Positions 11,677-19,624 of a DNA stretch of 64,000 nt are shown here, piece after piece. The stretch covers positions 2,589,591 to 2,653,590 of the forward strand of contig NZ_KB905466.1 of NCBI RefSeq assembly GCF_000381365.1, given 5' to 3'. The notes below the pieces were generated by a model. It ran no database searches. It was given only the letters and a program-made list of their open reading frames with translations, and was not told the origin of the DNA. The number at the start of each line of letters is the position of its first letter. Positions within the stretch are counted from its first letter, which is position 1. A program made the position numbers and the translations under genes. The DNA comes from Bacteroides salyersiae WAL 10018 = DSM 18765 = JCM 12988. GTDB taxonomy: Bacteria > Bacteroidota > Bacteroidia > Bacteroidales > Bacteroidaceae.

Positions 11677-13647
11677 TTATTTTATGTATTTTATGCCCGT
11701 TACAGACATTGGAGCGAGGGTTATGACACTTTTTTTATCAGTGGAAATAATATTCTCACCATTTATTCCTTTTTCGGTATAAGTTACTGTATGCTTCTCG
11801 ATTCTCGAATGGTCTGAATTGGAAGAAAGGGCCACTTTTATAGGTGTCTGGTGATTGTTTATGAGGATTGTGGAGTATTCTCCTTCAGCATTTATGATTG
11901 AAAGTACATTCAAATGCTCTGCTGCTTCTGCATAATCGGTCTGTACAACGCGGTTTTCGCCTTTTCCCAATCCGAGCGTTTTGGAAAGTAGAGTAAATAC
12001 ATATGCTTTGGGCAGTAGTTTTCCTTCTTTGCTTCGAACGTCCCAACTATAAAGCCCGTGTGCATCCGATGAAATTCCCTGTTCTGTTGTTCCGTTTTCG
12101 GCAAATGCCTGCAAATAATTCCAATGCATGGCTCCTGTCAGCCCGTCGCGCATCCAGTTGACGAGACAGTTGGCTACAAAGAGGTGTGATTTTGAGCCGG
12201 TATAGGTTATGGAGTCTGCAGCGTTACTGATAGATGTGCTCCATTCGGTGAAATAAACCGGCAGGTCGGCGTATCCGAATTTCCCTAACAGATTTTTGAC
12301 TCTTGTTACAGTTTCCTGTTCCGTAGGAATGCCATAATCGCCATATACATGATGAGAATAAAAATTAAAGTTATCCTTGTTTATACGTTTATCCGCGAAG
12401 AAATCACGATTGGTGCTGCCACCGACTCCACCGTCGGAATGAGTGACAACAGAGGTCCCTCCCATCGGCATATCCGGCGTAATTTCCCGTACCACCTTTA
12501 CACAGGTCATATAGATATCTGCCAATGCCGCACCGGCCGATGCATAAGGACTTTTATCAATGGTCATGAAATATCCCGGTTCGTTGTATACTTCTACCCA
12601 GTCTATATATTTGTGATAACGGCTATATACCTTACGCACAATATCGGCATAAACATCGAGGTCCATAGGAACCCCTTTACTGGTACCGTTGTATGCCAGC
12701 CATCCCGGACAATAGGCAATGATCATCATTACTTTCATGCCGCTTTTCTTAGCCCGGACTGCCAGTTCTAAATCCGAAAAATCCCATGTATCGGGGTTTT
12801 GTACATCGTTGACGTTATTGATGTAATCTTGATAGGTAATATTTGCCGGTAAGATTTTTTCAAGCCACATATCGCAACGGATACAATTGAAACCGGCATC
12901 CGTCAGCTGGGGTAATATTTTATGGGAATGAGGGAGCGACGGATTCTGGCATCCTCCGAAGAGCATATTTCCGCATGTATTATTCACTTGGCCAAAATCG
13001 ACGGAGACTTTTAACGCATCATCGATCTCGTCGTCGGTAGTGAACAGCACTTCGCTCAATCCGAAGGCATTTCCACCCCAATTACCGTTGTTTATCGTTT
13101 TTGAAATAAGAAAACGGACATACTGTGCTTGTACACCGGATAAGTTTATCGGAGAATTTTTCCCATCATTCAAATTAGTTGCTTTCAGTTCGCTCGTACC
13201 CGAAGCCTGCGCCAACTGAAACGGATAAGATGCATCCATTGTATAACCGGGCTCTGCCGGAGCCGGTAACTCAGTCCAATTCGTTTTGTCTGTGGAATAT
13301 TCAATACGCATATTCTTCACTCCTTTATTCAGATTGTCCGGCTGATTGAAATTCCAGATATACAGATTCTGTAAATGATATGATTTTTTCAGGTCAAATG
13401 TCAGTTTCACATCTCCTAAAACTCCTGTTCTGCTACACCACATGGTAGAACCGTTTGAAGCATTGTCGTGAAAAGCGTTGGCCGAATTTTCCGATAACCC
13501 CGAATTGTTTACTAAATTCTCTGAGAGCATGATACCGTCCGAATTACTGGCAGATACTCCCACAAAAGGAATTGTGTTTGTGCTGCAAACCGTGTTTAAC
13601 GGGAGCAGCCCCCAAACAATAAGTAATGCATAACCTATTTTATTCAT
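11677..13647 (-). CDS. Clan GH-A glycoside hydrolase (GH39-like) with N-terminal F5/8 type C domain
   Basis: 656 aa, secreted, with a signal peptide at about 1-22. Residues about 30-205 look like a discoidin (CBM32-like) domain: WCSRTGVLGDVKLTFDL, YHLQNLYIWNFNQ, AQYVRFLI. The rest is a TIM barrel in which the clan GH-A catalytic pair is visible. The acid/base is Glu356 in WVEVYNEPG and the nucleophile is Glu468 in VYFTEWS. The pattern is closest to GH39 (xylosidase/iduronidase-like), but the specificity cannot be read. A C-terminal beta domain follows, ending VTGIKYIK. It is the last gene of the long susCD operon, 45 bp after the M6-like gene. Confidence 0.75.
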   Translation of the reverse strand: MNKIGYALLIVWGLLPLNTVCSTNTIPFVGVSASNSDGIMLSENLVNNSGLSENSANAFHDNASNGSTMWCSRTGVLGDVKLTFDLKKSYHLQNLYIWNFNQPDNLNKGVKNMRIEYSTDKTNWTELPAPAEPGYTMDASYPFQLAQASGTSELKATNLNDGKNSPINLSGVQAQYVRFLISKTINNGNWGGNAFGLSEVLFTTDDEIDDALKVSVDFGQVNNTCGNMLFGGCQNPSLPHSHKILPQLTDAGFNCIRCDMWLEKILPANITYQDYINNVNDVQNPDTWDFSDLELAVRAKKSGMKVMMIIAYCPGWLAYNGTSKGVPMDLDVYADIVRKVYSRYHKYIDWVEVYNEPGYFMTIDKSPYASAGAALADIYMTCVKVVREITPDMPMGGTSVVTHSDGGVGGSTNRDFFADKRINKDNFNFYSHHVYGDYGIPTEQETVTRVKNLLGKFGYADLPVYFTEWSTSISNAADSITYTGSKSHLFVANCLVNWMRDGLTGAMHWNYLQAFAENGTTEQGISSDAHGLYSWDVRSKEGKLLPKAYVFTLLSKTLGLGKGENRVVQTDYAEAAEHLNVLSIINAEGEYSTILINNHQTPIKVALSSNSDHSRIEKHTVTYTEKGINGENIISTDKKSVITLAPMSVTGIKYIK

Positions 13648-13692
13648 ACTATTCTGATTAAATTCTATTTATAAAATTGAATGGATACAGCT

Positions 13693-15186
13693 TTACAATA
13701 CAATCTTCATTGTCTCGTTGTGCCCGTCTTTATTGACAACAATCAGGTAAACTCCCTTTGGGTATTCTTGTAAACTAATAGATTGTGAATAGTCTCCCGA
13801 AGTGTTCTGTTCGGTTAATAAATCGATACCCGAAAGGTTTTTGATACTGACATGCTCCCAATCTCCGGAGATCGATAAGTTTTTTGTATCGGGAGCATAG
13901 TATAGCTTCAGTTGTTTGGAAGATGTTATTTCTTCCACTGAACTCGGAAGATCGCCCGTAGTGAATGTCAGTGTTTCTCCTTCTATTTTAATGTCGGAGA
14001 TTGCAATATCCGCCCGGTCGCCATTACTAATAAAAGGATAGGGATTGGAAGCCGCACTAAATATGTTTCTTCCGTTTATATCCGAGAATAATGCTTCATT
14101 CAGATCACCGGCCTGGTCGATTTCTCCGTCTTTCCGGAATACATAAAACTCTGGAACCGGCTCTGTGGAACCGTTTTTATCAGTATGTACCCGGTAAATT
14201 AATAATCCGGACTCGGGCAAATACCTTTCATAAGCGTTTTGGTTGTTGCGGTATTCTAAAACAAAGAATTCTGTCGGATCATCTGTCAGAATTTTATAAG
14301 CATTCTTTTCCGGTTTATCGGCAGAATTCAAAGTGTAGGTAGCATGGCTTCTGATAGCCGGGATATCTTCTACCCATGTACCTCCGGAATATTTCCAACG
14401 GTTGTATACCAACGGAAGAGTCAGTTCCGGCCCGTCCATCACATCCCACATGCCGACAGGGCGGGGATATTCCGAACGGGAGCGATACAGATAAGGGAAG
14501 CCCAGTTCGTTCAGTAAGAAACGGCAATGAGTGGCCAGAGAGCTACGTTCATAAAGAATGGTATATTTCTTTATTTTCTTTCCTCCCAGTTCAATATCTC
14601 CGTTGGCATTTATAAAACGTTCGGACAGTTCTCCATTCTGAGGTGAATGTACTCCTTTGTCCGTGCCACGGCTTCCGCCTCGGAAAACCATTACGAAATC
14701 ATCTATATATCCATCGGCGTCCCGGTCGTATAGATTGCCGTCTACCTGTGAAGTTATTTTTTCTGCAAGTTCTCTTATGATAAAACCGATTGAAACGTCT
14801 GCAAGTCCTGCACTGATATCTTTCCCTTTACATTCCGGAAAACTCTTTGACCAGTCACTGTCGTAACAGTAAAAACAGTATTTCAATTCATAAGAGTGTT
14901 CCGAAGACGTTGGTTCGTTCATTGGGAAAATGGAAGAGTTTATTTTCAATTTCCCATTAGACAGGGCCTTGAAATAAGATTGTACCGACATTTCACCCGG
15001 ACCGTTAAAGAACTCCTCATAATAACTCTGCGGTTCTTCGAAGTCCGGATCATTTTGGAAACGGGCGAGAACAACAATTCTATTTCTTTCGTCCGTTTGG
15101 CTATCGCCGGTATCGGCAGCTACCAGACTGGCAGTATGCCCAAGCAACAAATAACAAATAATAAATCTTATCACTTTCATAATCAA
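13693..15186 (-). CDS. M6 peptidase-like protein lacking the zinc-binding site
   Basis: 497 aa, secreted (signal peptide about 1-24). It aligns by eye with M6 (immune-inhibitor-A-like) peptidases. It has RNRIVVLARFQNDPDF, SVQSYFKALSNGKLKI, the Ca-site-like YDRDADGYIDDFVMVFRG, and GMWDVMDG, which normally follows the active site. Where active M6 enzymes have HExxHxLGxPDLY, this protein reads RFLLNELGFPYLY (about residues 222-234). The two His and the catalytic Glu are replaced, and no HExxH occurs elsewhere. I therefore expect no peptidase activity; a glycan- or glycoprotein-binding role is inferred. It ends with a sorting-type C-terminal domain (YPKGVYLIVVNKDG). It is 12 bp downstream of GH92. 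Confidence 0.75.
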   Translation of the reverse strand: MIMKVIRFIICYLLLGHTASLVAADTGDSQTDERNRIVVLARFQNDPDFEEPQSYYEEFFNGPGEMSVQSYFKALSNGKLKINSSIFPMNEPTSSEHSYELKYCFYCYDSDWSKSFPECKGKDISAGLADVSIGFIIRELAEKITSQVDGNLYDRDADGYIDDFVMVFRGGSRGTDKGVHSPQNGELSERFINANGDIELGGKKIKKYTILYERSSLATHCRFLLNELGFPYLYRSRSEYPRPVGMWDVMDGPELTLPLVYNRWKYSGGTWVEDIPAIRSHATYTLNSADKPEKNAYKILTDDPTEFFVLEYRNNQNAYERYLPESGLLIYRVHTDKNGSTEPVPEFYVFRKDGEIDQAGDLNEALFSDINGRNIFSAASNPYPFISNGDRADIAISDIKIEGETLTFTTGDLPSSVEEITSSKQLKLYYAPDTKNLSISGDWEHVSIKNLSGIDLLTEQNTSGDYSQSISLQEYPKGVYLIVVNKDGHNETMKIVL

Positions 15187-15198
15187 TCCTTTCGTATG

Positions 15199-17484
15199 TT
15201 ATAAAGGTTCATTACCCATCTCAAGTTCCAATCGTCCGCCATTCACCAATGCGCTAAATGGAATACGGAAATTCTTTAACAGCTTTCCATTTAACCGGGC
15301 ACTACGGATATAGCGGTTTTCAGGTGAGTTATTCACCGCCTCTATCACAAACTCTTTACCCGGATAATAGCGGGAATCCAGAGCAATGGTAATCTTATTG
15401 AATAGAGGAGAGGTTATATCGAGTTCCGAATCAGCAGTTACGCCCCCATCCATTTCGAACAGGCCCATAGCCGACATGACAAACCAGCCGCCCATCTGAC
15501 CTTCATCTTCATCTCCTTCCCAGCCTTTATAGGGAGAGTCGCCATAGAACCGGTCGAGTATCTCTCTTGTGTAATTCTGGCATAAAGAAGGTTTATCCAG
15601 ATAGTTGAATATAAATGCAGAGTTCATATTCACTTCATTTCCCTGATTGATATAAAACTCGGCCGATTGCCCCATGGTACGGTCGAATACGTGTGCGGCA
15701 AAATTGTGTTTTCTCGACTTTTCAAATCCGTCGGACAATCGTTCCAATGCTTTTTCCTTTCCAATCAGTTTTATCAGTCCTTTGATATCATGAGGTACAT
15801 ACCAGGAGTATTGCCAGGAATTTCCTTCAATGAAACCGGCATTGGAGAATACATCGAACTGATCGTCCCAGTTCCCCAATGAGTCTCTGCGGCATACATA
15901 CTTGTATTCGGGATGAAATACATTTTTATAGTTCATGGAACGCTTTTCCAGAAAGGTGGCATCCTTTTTCTTACCGAGTGCTTTTGCCAATTGTGATACA
16001 CAGAAGTCATCATAAGCATAATCCAGTGTCTTGGATACCACATTTATCTCGCTGGGCATATAGCCGTATCGAGCATAAGCATCCAGATCGATCTGACCGT
16101 AGGTTCCTCCGCAGGGATGTTCGCCACCGGGATTCGTTACCATTTTGTGAACGGCTTCGTAAATGGCATCCCCGTCTTTACGTATCTTTTTCTGATAGGC
16201 CGCTACCATCAGGGCAACTTCGTGGGAGCCTTCCATGATGCCGGAATACTCAATGCCGGCCGGTCCTTTACTTGTCCAACCGGTATGTCGATACATTTCT
16301 AACTGTGTTGTCACCCAATTGTCTATAATCTCCGGAGAGACGATAGACCATAAACCATTCAGGTTCCAATAAGAATTCCAGAAGGCATCTCCTCCGTACA
16401 TGGCCTGTCCCGGTTTCAACTGCTGTATGTTTTCACAGGCATCCCGGTATTTGCCATCTATGTCATTCCAAGTTTGCTTGCCTGCATAGGCACGATACAG
16501 GTTGGTGTAGAATTTACGTTTGTCCTGCTCTTTTCCTCCTTCTACTTTGATCTTTCCCAACAGGCTGTTCCAGGTTTGACGTGCATTGTTTACACATGCT
16601 TCGAAATCCCATCTGAAAGGTCGGATCATTTCTTTCTCCAGATTCTGCCTGGCTCCTTCTATGCTGACTAATGACAGCCCCGTCTGTATCAGGATTTCTT
16701 CATTCTCTGCTGTCTTGTAAGTCACGTAAGCTCCCATTTCGTCTGAACCGGAAATTTTGTTTATATTCTCTGTTACTTCCGTGCCTTTCCAACCATTGAA
16801 AGAGTCGAATGGCTTGCTGAAACGGATAGAGAAATACAATGTCCAATCATTCCAACGGCTCCAAGCACCCGATACGCATTTGGCATATCCTTCAATCCGG
16901 GTGTCGCTTACTTGTTCTATAGTTGCTTCTTTCACCGAGAATCCGTAATCCCATTCGGTAGGGAACAAAAGGTCCATCAGAATCCTTGAATCGGTACATT
17001 CCGGGAATATGTATTTCTGGAAGCTGCAACGGGTAGTGGCTGTCATGGCAGCCTTTACCCGATGGTCATACAACTCTACTTCGTAATATCCCGGAGACGC
17101 TTTTTCCGTCTCTTTTAATATACGTGAATGATAGCCGGCATTAGCCCCTTTGTAGGGAGCGTCCGGTCCCGGATTTTCGATGGTAAAATCTGCGGTTGCA
17201 GGCATCATCGACAGGCCGCCCATTGTCCAGGCATGAATGTGGCTGAATGCCGAAACACTGTTAATGGCATATTCGTATCCGCCCATCCAGCGATTACCTT
17301 GGTTATCCGGGCCGATTTGTACCATACCAAACGGCATTTGTGCATAGGGGCCGAGCATCCAGCGTGAATTGGAAGTTCCGATGAAACAATCTACATAATC
17401 TACCGGCTCTTTCCCGTTAGCATTCGTTTGAAATGCTGTGAATAAACAGCATAGAAAAACAGTCAATTTATACTTTACCTGCAT
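15199..17484 (-). CDS. GH92 family alpha-mannosidase
   Basis: 761 aa, close to a typical GH92 length, with a signal peptide at about 1-23. It begins the GH92 fold directly (DYVDCFIGTSNSRWMLG at about 29, FSHIHAWTMGGLSMMP). The acid motif IEGNSWQ is near residue 550, and the base motif GDEDEGQMGGWF near 655 supplies the Asp pair. It lacks the extra N-terminal domain of the GH92 at 880-4005, so the two probably differ in location or substrate. It is 2 bp after the small lipoprotein gene and 12 bp before the M6-like gene, well inside the susCD operon. It is predicted to release terminal alpha-mannose; the linkage cannot be deduced. Confidence 0.93.
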   Translation of the reverse strand: MQVKYKLTVFLCCLFTAFQTNANGKEPVDYVDCFIGTSNSRWMLGPYAQMPFGMVQIGPDNQGNRWMGGYEYAINSVSAFSHIHAWTMGGLSMMPATADFTIENPGPDAPYKGANAGYHSRILKETEKASPGYYEVELYDHRVKAAMTATTRCSFQKYIFPECTDSRILMDLLFPTEWDYGFSVKEATIEQVSDTRIEGYAKCVSGAWSRWNDWTLYFSIRFSKPFDSFNGWKGTEVTENINKISGSDEMGAYVTYKTAENEEILIQTGLSLVSIEGARQNLEKEMIRPFRWDFEACVNNARQTWNSLLGKIKVEGGKEQDKRKFYTNLYRAYAGKQTWNDIDGKYRDACENIQQLKPGQAMYGGDAFWNSYWNLNGLWSIVSPEIIDNWVTTQLEMYRHTGWTSKGPAGIEYSGIMEGSHEVALMVAAYQKKIRKDGDAIYEAVHKMVTNPGGEHPCGGTYGQIDLDAYARYGYMPSEINVVSKTLDYAYDDFCVSQLAKALGKKKDATFLEKRSMNYKNVFHPEYKYVCRRDSLGNWDDQFDVFSNAGFIEGNSWQYSWYVPHDIKGLIKLIGKEKALERLSDGFEKSRKHNFAAHVFDRTMGQSAEFYINQGNEVNMNSAFIFNYLDKPSLCQNYTREILDRFYGDSPYKGWEGDEDEGQMGGWFVMSAMGLFEMDGGVTADSELDITSPLFNKITIALDSRYYPGKEFVIEAVNNSPENRYIRSARLNGKLLKNFRIPFSALVNGGRLELEMGNEPL

Positions 17485-17486
17485 AA

Positions 17487-17942
17487 TTACTTCACTTTTA
17501 TATAGAAATAAAAAATATTCTTGTTCTTAACCCCGTCATAGCAGGTCAAAGAGATCTTATGATAACGTTGTTTGATATTGAATTTTGTTCCGTCATGTTT
17601 GGTATATACTTCATCCCATTCATACAAGGCATTCAAGGGCACTGTTATCTTATATGTATAGTCGTATCCGGTTGTTCTTGAAACTTCGTCGACGGATATT
17701 TCGTCTTTCAAATTCCAGTCGGCATATTCCAGCCCCAGATAGGCAATGCCGCTTTCGTCTTTTATGAATGCTTTTATTTCCACATTTTCTCCCCGTGCCA
17801 CTTCAAAGGTATCTCTGGCAATATCGGCCTGAGGAGAATAGTAGTCAACTCCTTCATTTAAATCCCGGTCGCAGGAACATATAAGCATGACTGTCAGTAG
17901 CATGCTTATGGCGGATGTTATTTTATGAAAACTCATGTTCAT
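17487..17942 (-). CDS. Small lipoprotein with Ig-like fold, putative surface glycan-binding protein
   Basis: 151 aa. The lipobox is MLICSC at about residues 20-25. The tail CDRDLNEG after the Cys has acidic residues of the kind that export Bacteroides lipoproteins to the surface. The body (PQADIARDTFEVARGENVEI ... YHKISLTCYDGVKN) looks like a DUF4625-type Ig-like sandwich; I do not recognise a catalytic site. Its position directly after SusD (32 bp) and before GH92 (2 bp) is where PULs carry surface glycan-binding proteins. That role is inferred from context. Confidence 0.7.
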   Translation of the reverse strand: MNMSFHKITSAISMLLTVMLICSCDRDLNEGVDYYSPQADIARDTFEVARGENVEIKAFIKDESGIAYLGLEYADWNLKDEISVDEVSRTTGYDYTYKITVPLNALYEWDEVYTKHDGTKFNIKQRYHKISLTCYDGVKNKNIFYFYIKVK

Positions 17943-17974
17943 CGGTCTATTTAATTTGTTCTGATATTATATTC

Positions 17975-19612
17975 TTACCATCCCGGATTCTGATCCAGTT
18001 TGCTGTTCTTTTGAAGTTCCGACTGGGGAATCGGGTAATAGTTCATTTTCGGTTCAAACACCCGCTCTTCAACAACGAATGTCTCATACGAAGCTTTTTC
18101 ATTTTCCATCGTAATTCTCATGCCGTGAATAGGTTGATTGAAATAGGTCTGTCCTTCTTCCCAACGGCGTACATCCCAAAAACGATGTTCTTCAAAAGCC
18201 AGTTCTACTCGTCTCTCATTCCTGATCCGTGCACGCATTTCTTCTTTGGATAAGTTCATGCGTATGTTCAGTTGGGGGATTTTGGCCCTCTTGCGTATCA
18301 GATTGACAGCATCGTATATGGACTGGTCCGGAGCATCCAGATATTCGTTCATCGCTTCGGCGTAGTTTAGCAGAATTTCCGCATATCGGAACAATATCCA
18401 GGGACGGCGGCGTTTCTGGTCTTTTGATAAGTCCAGATTCTGGTCGATGAACTTCCGCATATAGTATCCGGTTTTGGTTGCCGTAGGCGTCTTGTTCAGT
18501 CCGTCTTTTCCACCGACAAATGTTTCGATCGGAGTGCCGCTAAATTTTAATCCGTTGTAGGCAACTGAATATTCCATACGGGGATCGCGCCCTTTATACG
18601 GGTTCTCCGGATCATAACCGGAACGGGGATCATCGATCGGATATCCTTTCGTTGTTTCGTAAGCATCTACCAGTTCTTGAGTCGGGTTGGTATATCCTTT
18701 TCCGCCATAGCTAATCGGGTTATTGTATAATTCTACCTCATTTGAGTTGTCCGAACTCGTAGCAAAGAGAATCTCAATATTATAGGGAGTGGTAAAGACG
18801 GAGTAATAAGCACTCAGCAAACCGACTTGTGAAGGGTTCTTTACCTGTATATCCATTATCTCTTTGGCTGCGTCTGCCGCATCTTTCCAAAGTTGTTTAT
18901 CTTCATCCGGATTGTTTAGTTTACTGGCTAAATAGAGTAATGCCCTCGATTTCAGTGCCAATGCAGACAGCCGGGTGGCGCGTCCATAGTCGGCAGATTC
19001 TTTTTTGAAATCATCTAAATAAGTGGTTGCATTTTCGCAATCCCGGACGATAAATTCTATAGCTTTTGCAAAGGTAGACTGCTTGATTGTTTTTGCCTCT
19101 TCTTCTGTCAGTACCTTATCGACCAGTTGAATGTTTGAGAAACGCTTGGCCAGCTCAAAATGATAAAAGGCTCTTAAAAACAGGGCTTCGCCCTTCATGC
19201 GTTTATAAGTGGCTTTGGTCTGTTCGTTTTTATCAATCAACCCTGCCTCTTTGATGGTTGTTTCCAGCTCCTGCAAAAACATATTCGTCTTGCGGATGCC
19301 GGCATACATCGTTTTCCAGATTTCTTCTTCCGGATTATAAAAAGGAGTGATGGCTCCATTGTTGTAGCTGTGTACCGCGGAGCCGGAATAAGAACAGATC
19401 GCTTCGTCTGAAGCACAGGCGAACATGGCGTGGTCCAGACGGTTGAAACCGTTAATCAGTTCCCGGTAGGTACTATTCAGAAATCCCTGGGCAAACCGTT
19501 CGTCAGTGAAGATGTCGTCTTTGTCCAGATTTGTATCTATATCCTTGTCCAGAATATCACATGACCCTAAAAACAAGGTTGATAAGATTAATAATTTAGA
19601 TATGTATTTCAT
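17975..19612 (-). CDS. SusD/RagB family outer-membrane lipoprotein (second pair)
   Basis: 545 aa. Signal peptide and lipobox are LFLGSC, with CDILDKDID after the Cys. SusD family traits are FLRAFYHFELAKRFSNIQLV in the TPR region, RPWILFRYAEILLNYAEAMNE, RRVELAFEEHRFWDVRRW, and the C-terminal NYYPIPQSELQKNSKLDQNPGW. SusD proteins form the lid over the partner SusC barrel and bind glycan at the cell surface. The partner is the SusC-like gene 12 bp upstream. Similar length and motifs to the other SusD here suggest the two pairs arose by duplication and then diverged. Confidence 0.95.
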   Translation of the reverse strand: MKYISKLLILSTLFLGSCDILDKDIDTNLDKDDIFTDERFAQGFLNSTYRELINGFNRLDHAMFACASDEAICSYSGSAVHSYNNGAITPFYNPEEEIWKTMYAGIRKTNMFLQELETTIKEAGLIDKNEQTKATYKRMKGEALFLRAFYHFELAKRFSNIQLVDKVLTEEEAKTIKQSTFAKAIEFIVRDCENATTYLDDFKKESADYGRATRLSALALKSRALLYLASKLNNPDEDKQLWKDAADAAKEIMDIQVKNPSQVGLLSAYYSVFTTPYNIEILFATSSDNSNEVELYNNPISYGGKGYTNPTQELVDAYETTKGYPIDDPRSGYDPENPYKGRDPRMEYSVAYNGLKFSGTPIETFVGGKDGLNKTPTATKTGYYMRKFIDQNLDLSKDQKRRRPWILFRYAEILLNYAEAMNEYLDAPDQSIYDAVNLIRKRAKIPQLNIRMNLSKEEMRARIRNERRVELAFEEHRFWDVRRWEEGQTYFNQPIHGMRITMENEKASYETFVVEERVFEPKMNYYPIPQSELQKNSKLDQNPGW

Positions 19613-19624
19613 ATGGCCCTAAAT

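Noticed and set aside
13693..15186. Active M6 metalloprotease
   Set aside because: No HExxH motif occurs anywhere in the protein; the aligned position reads RFLLN.
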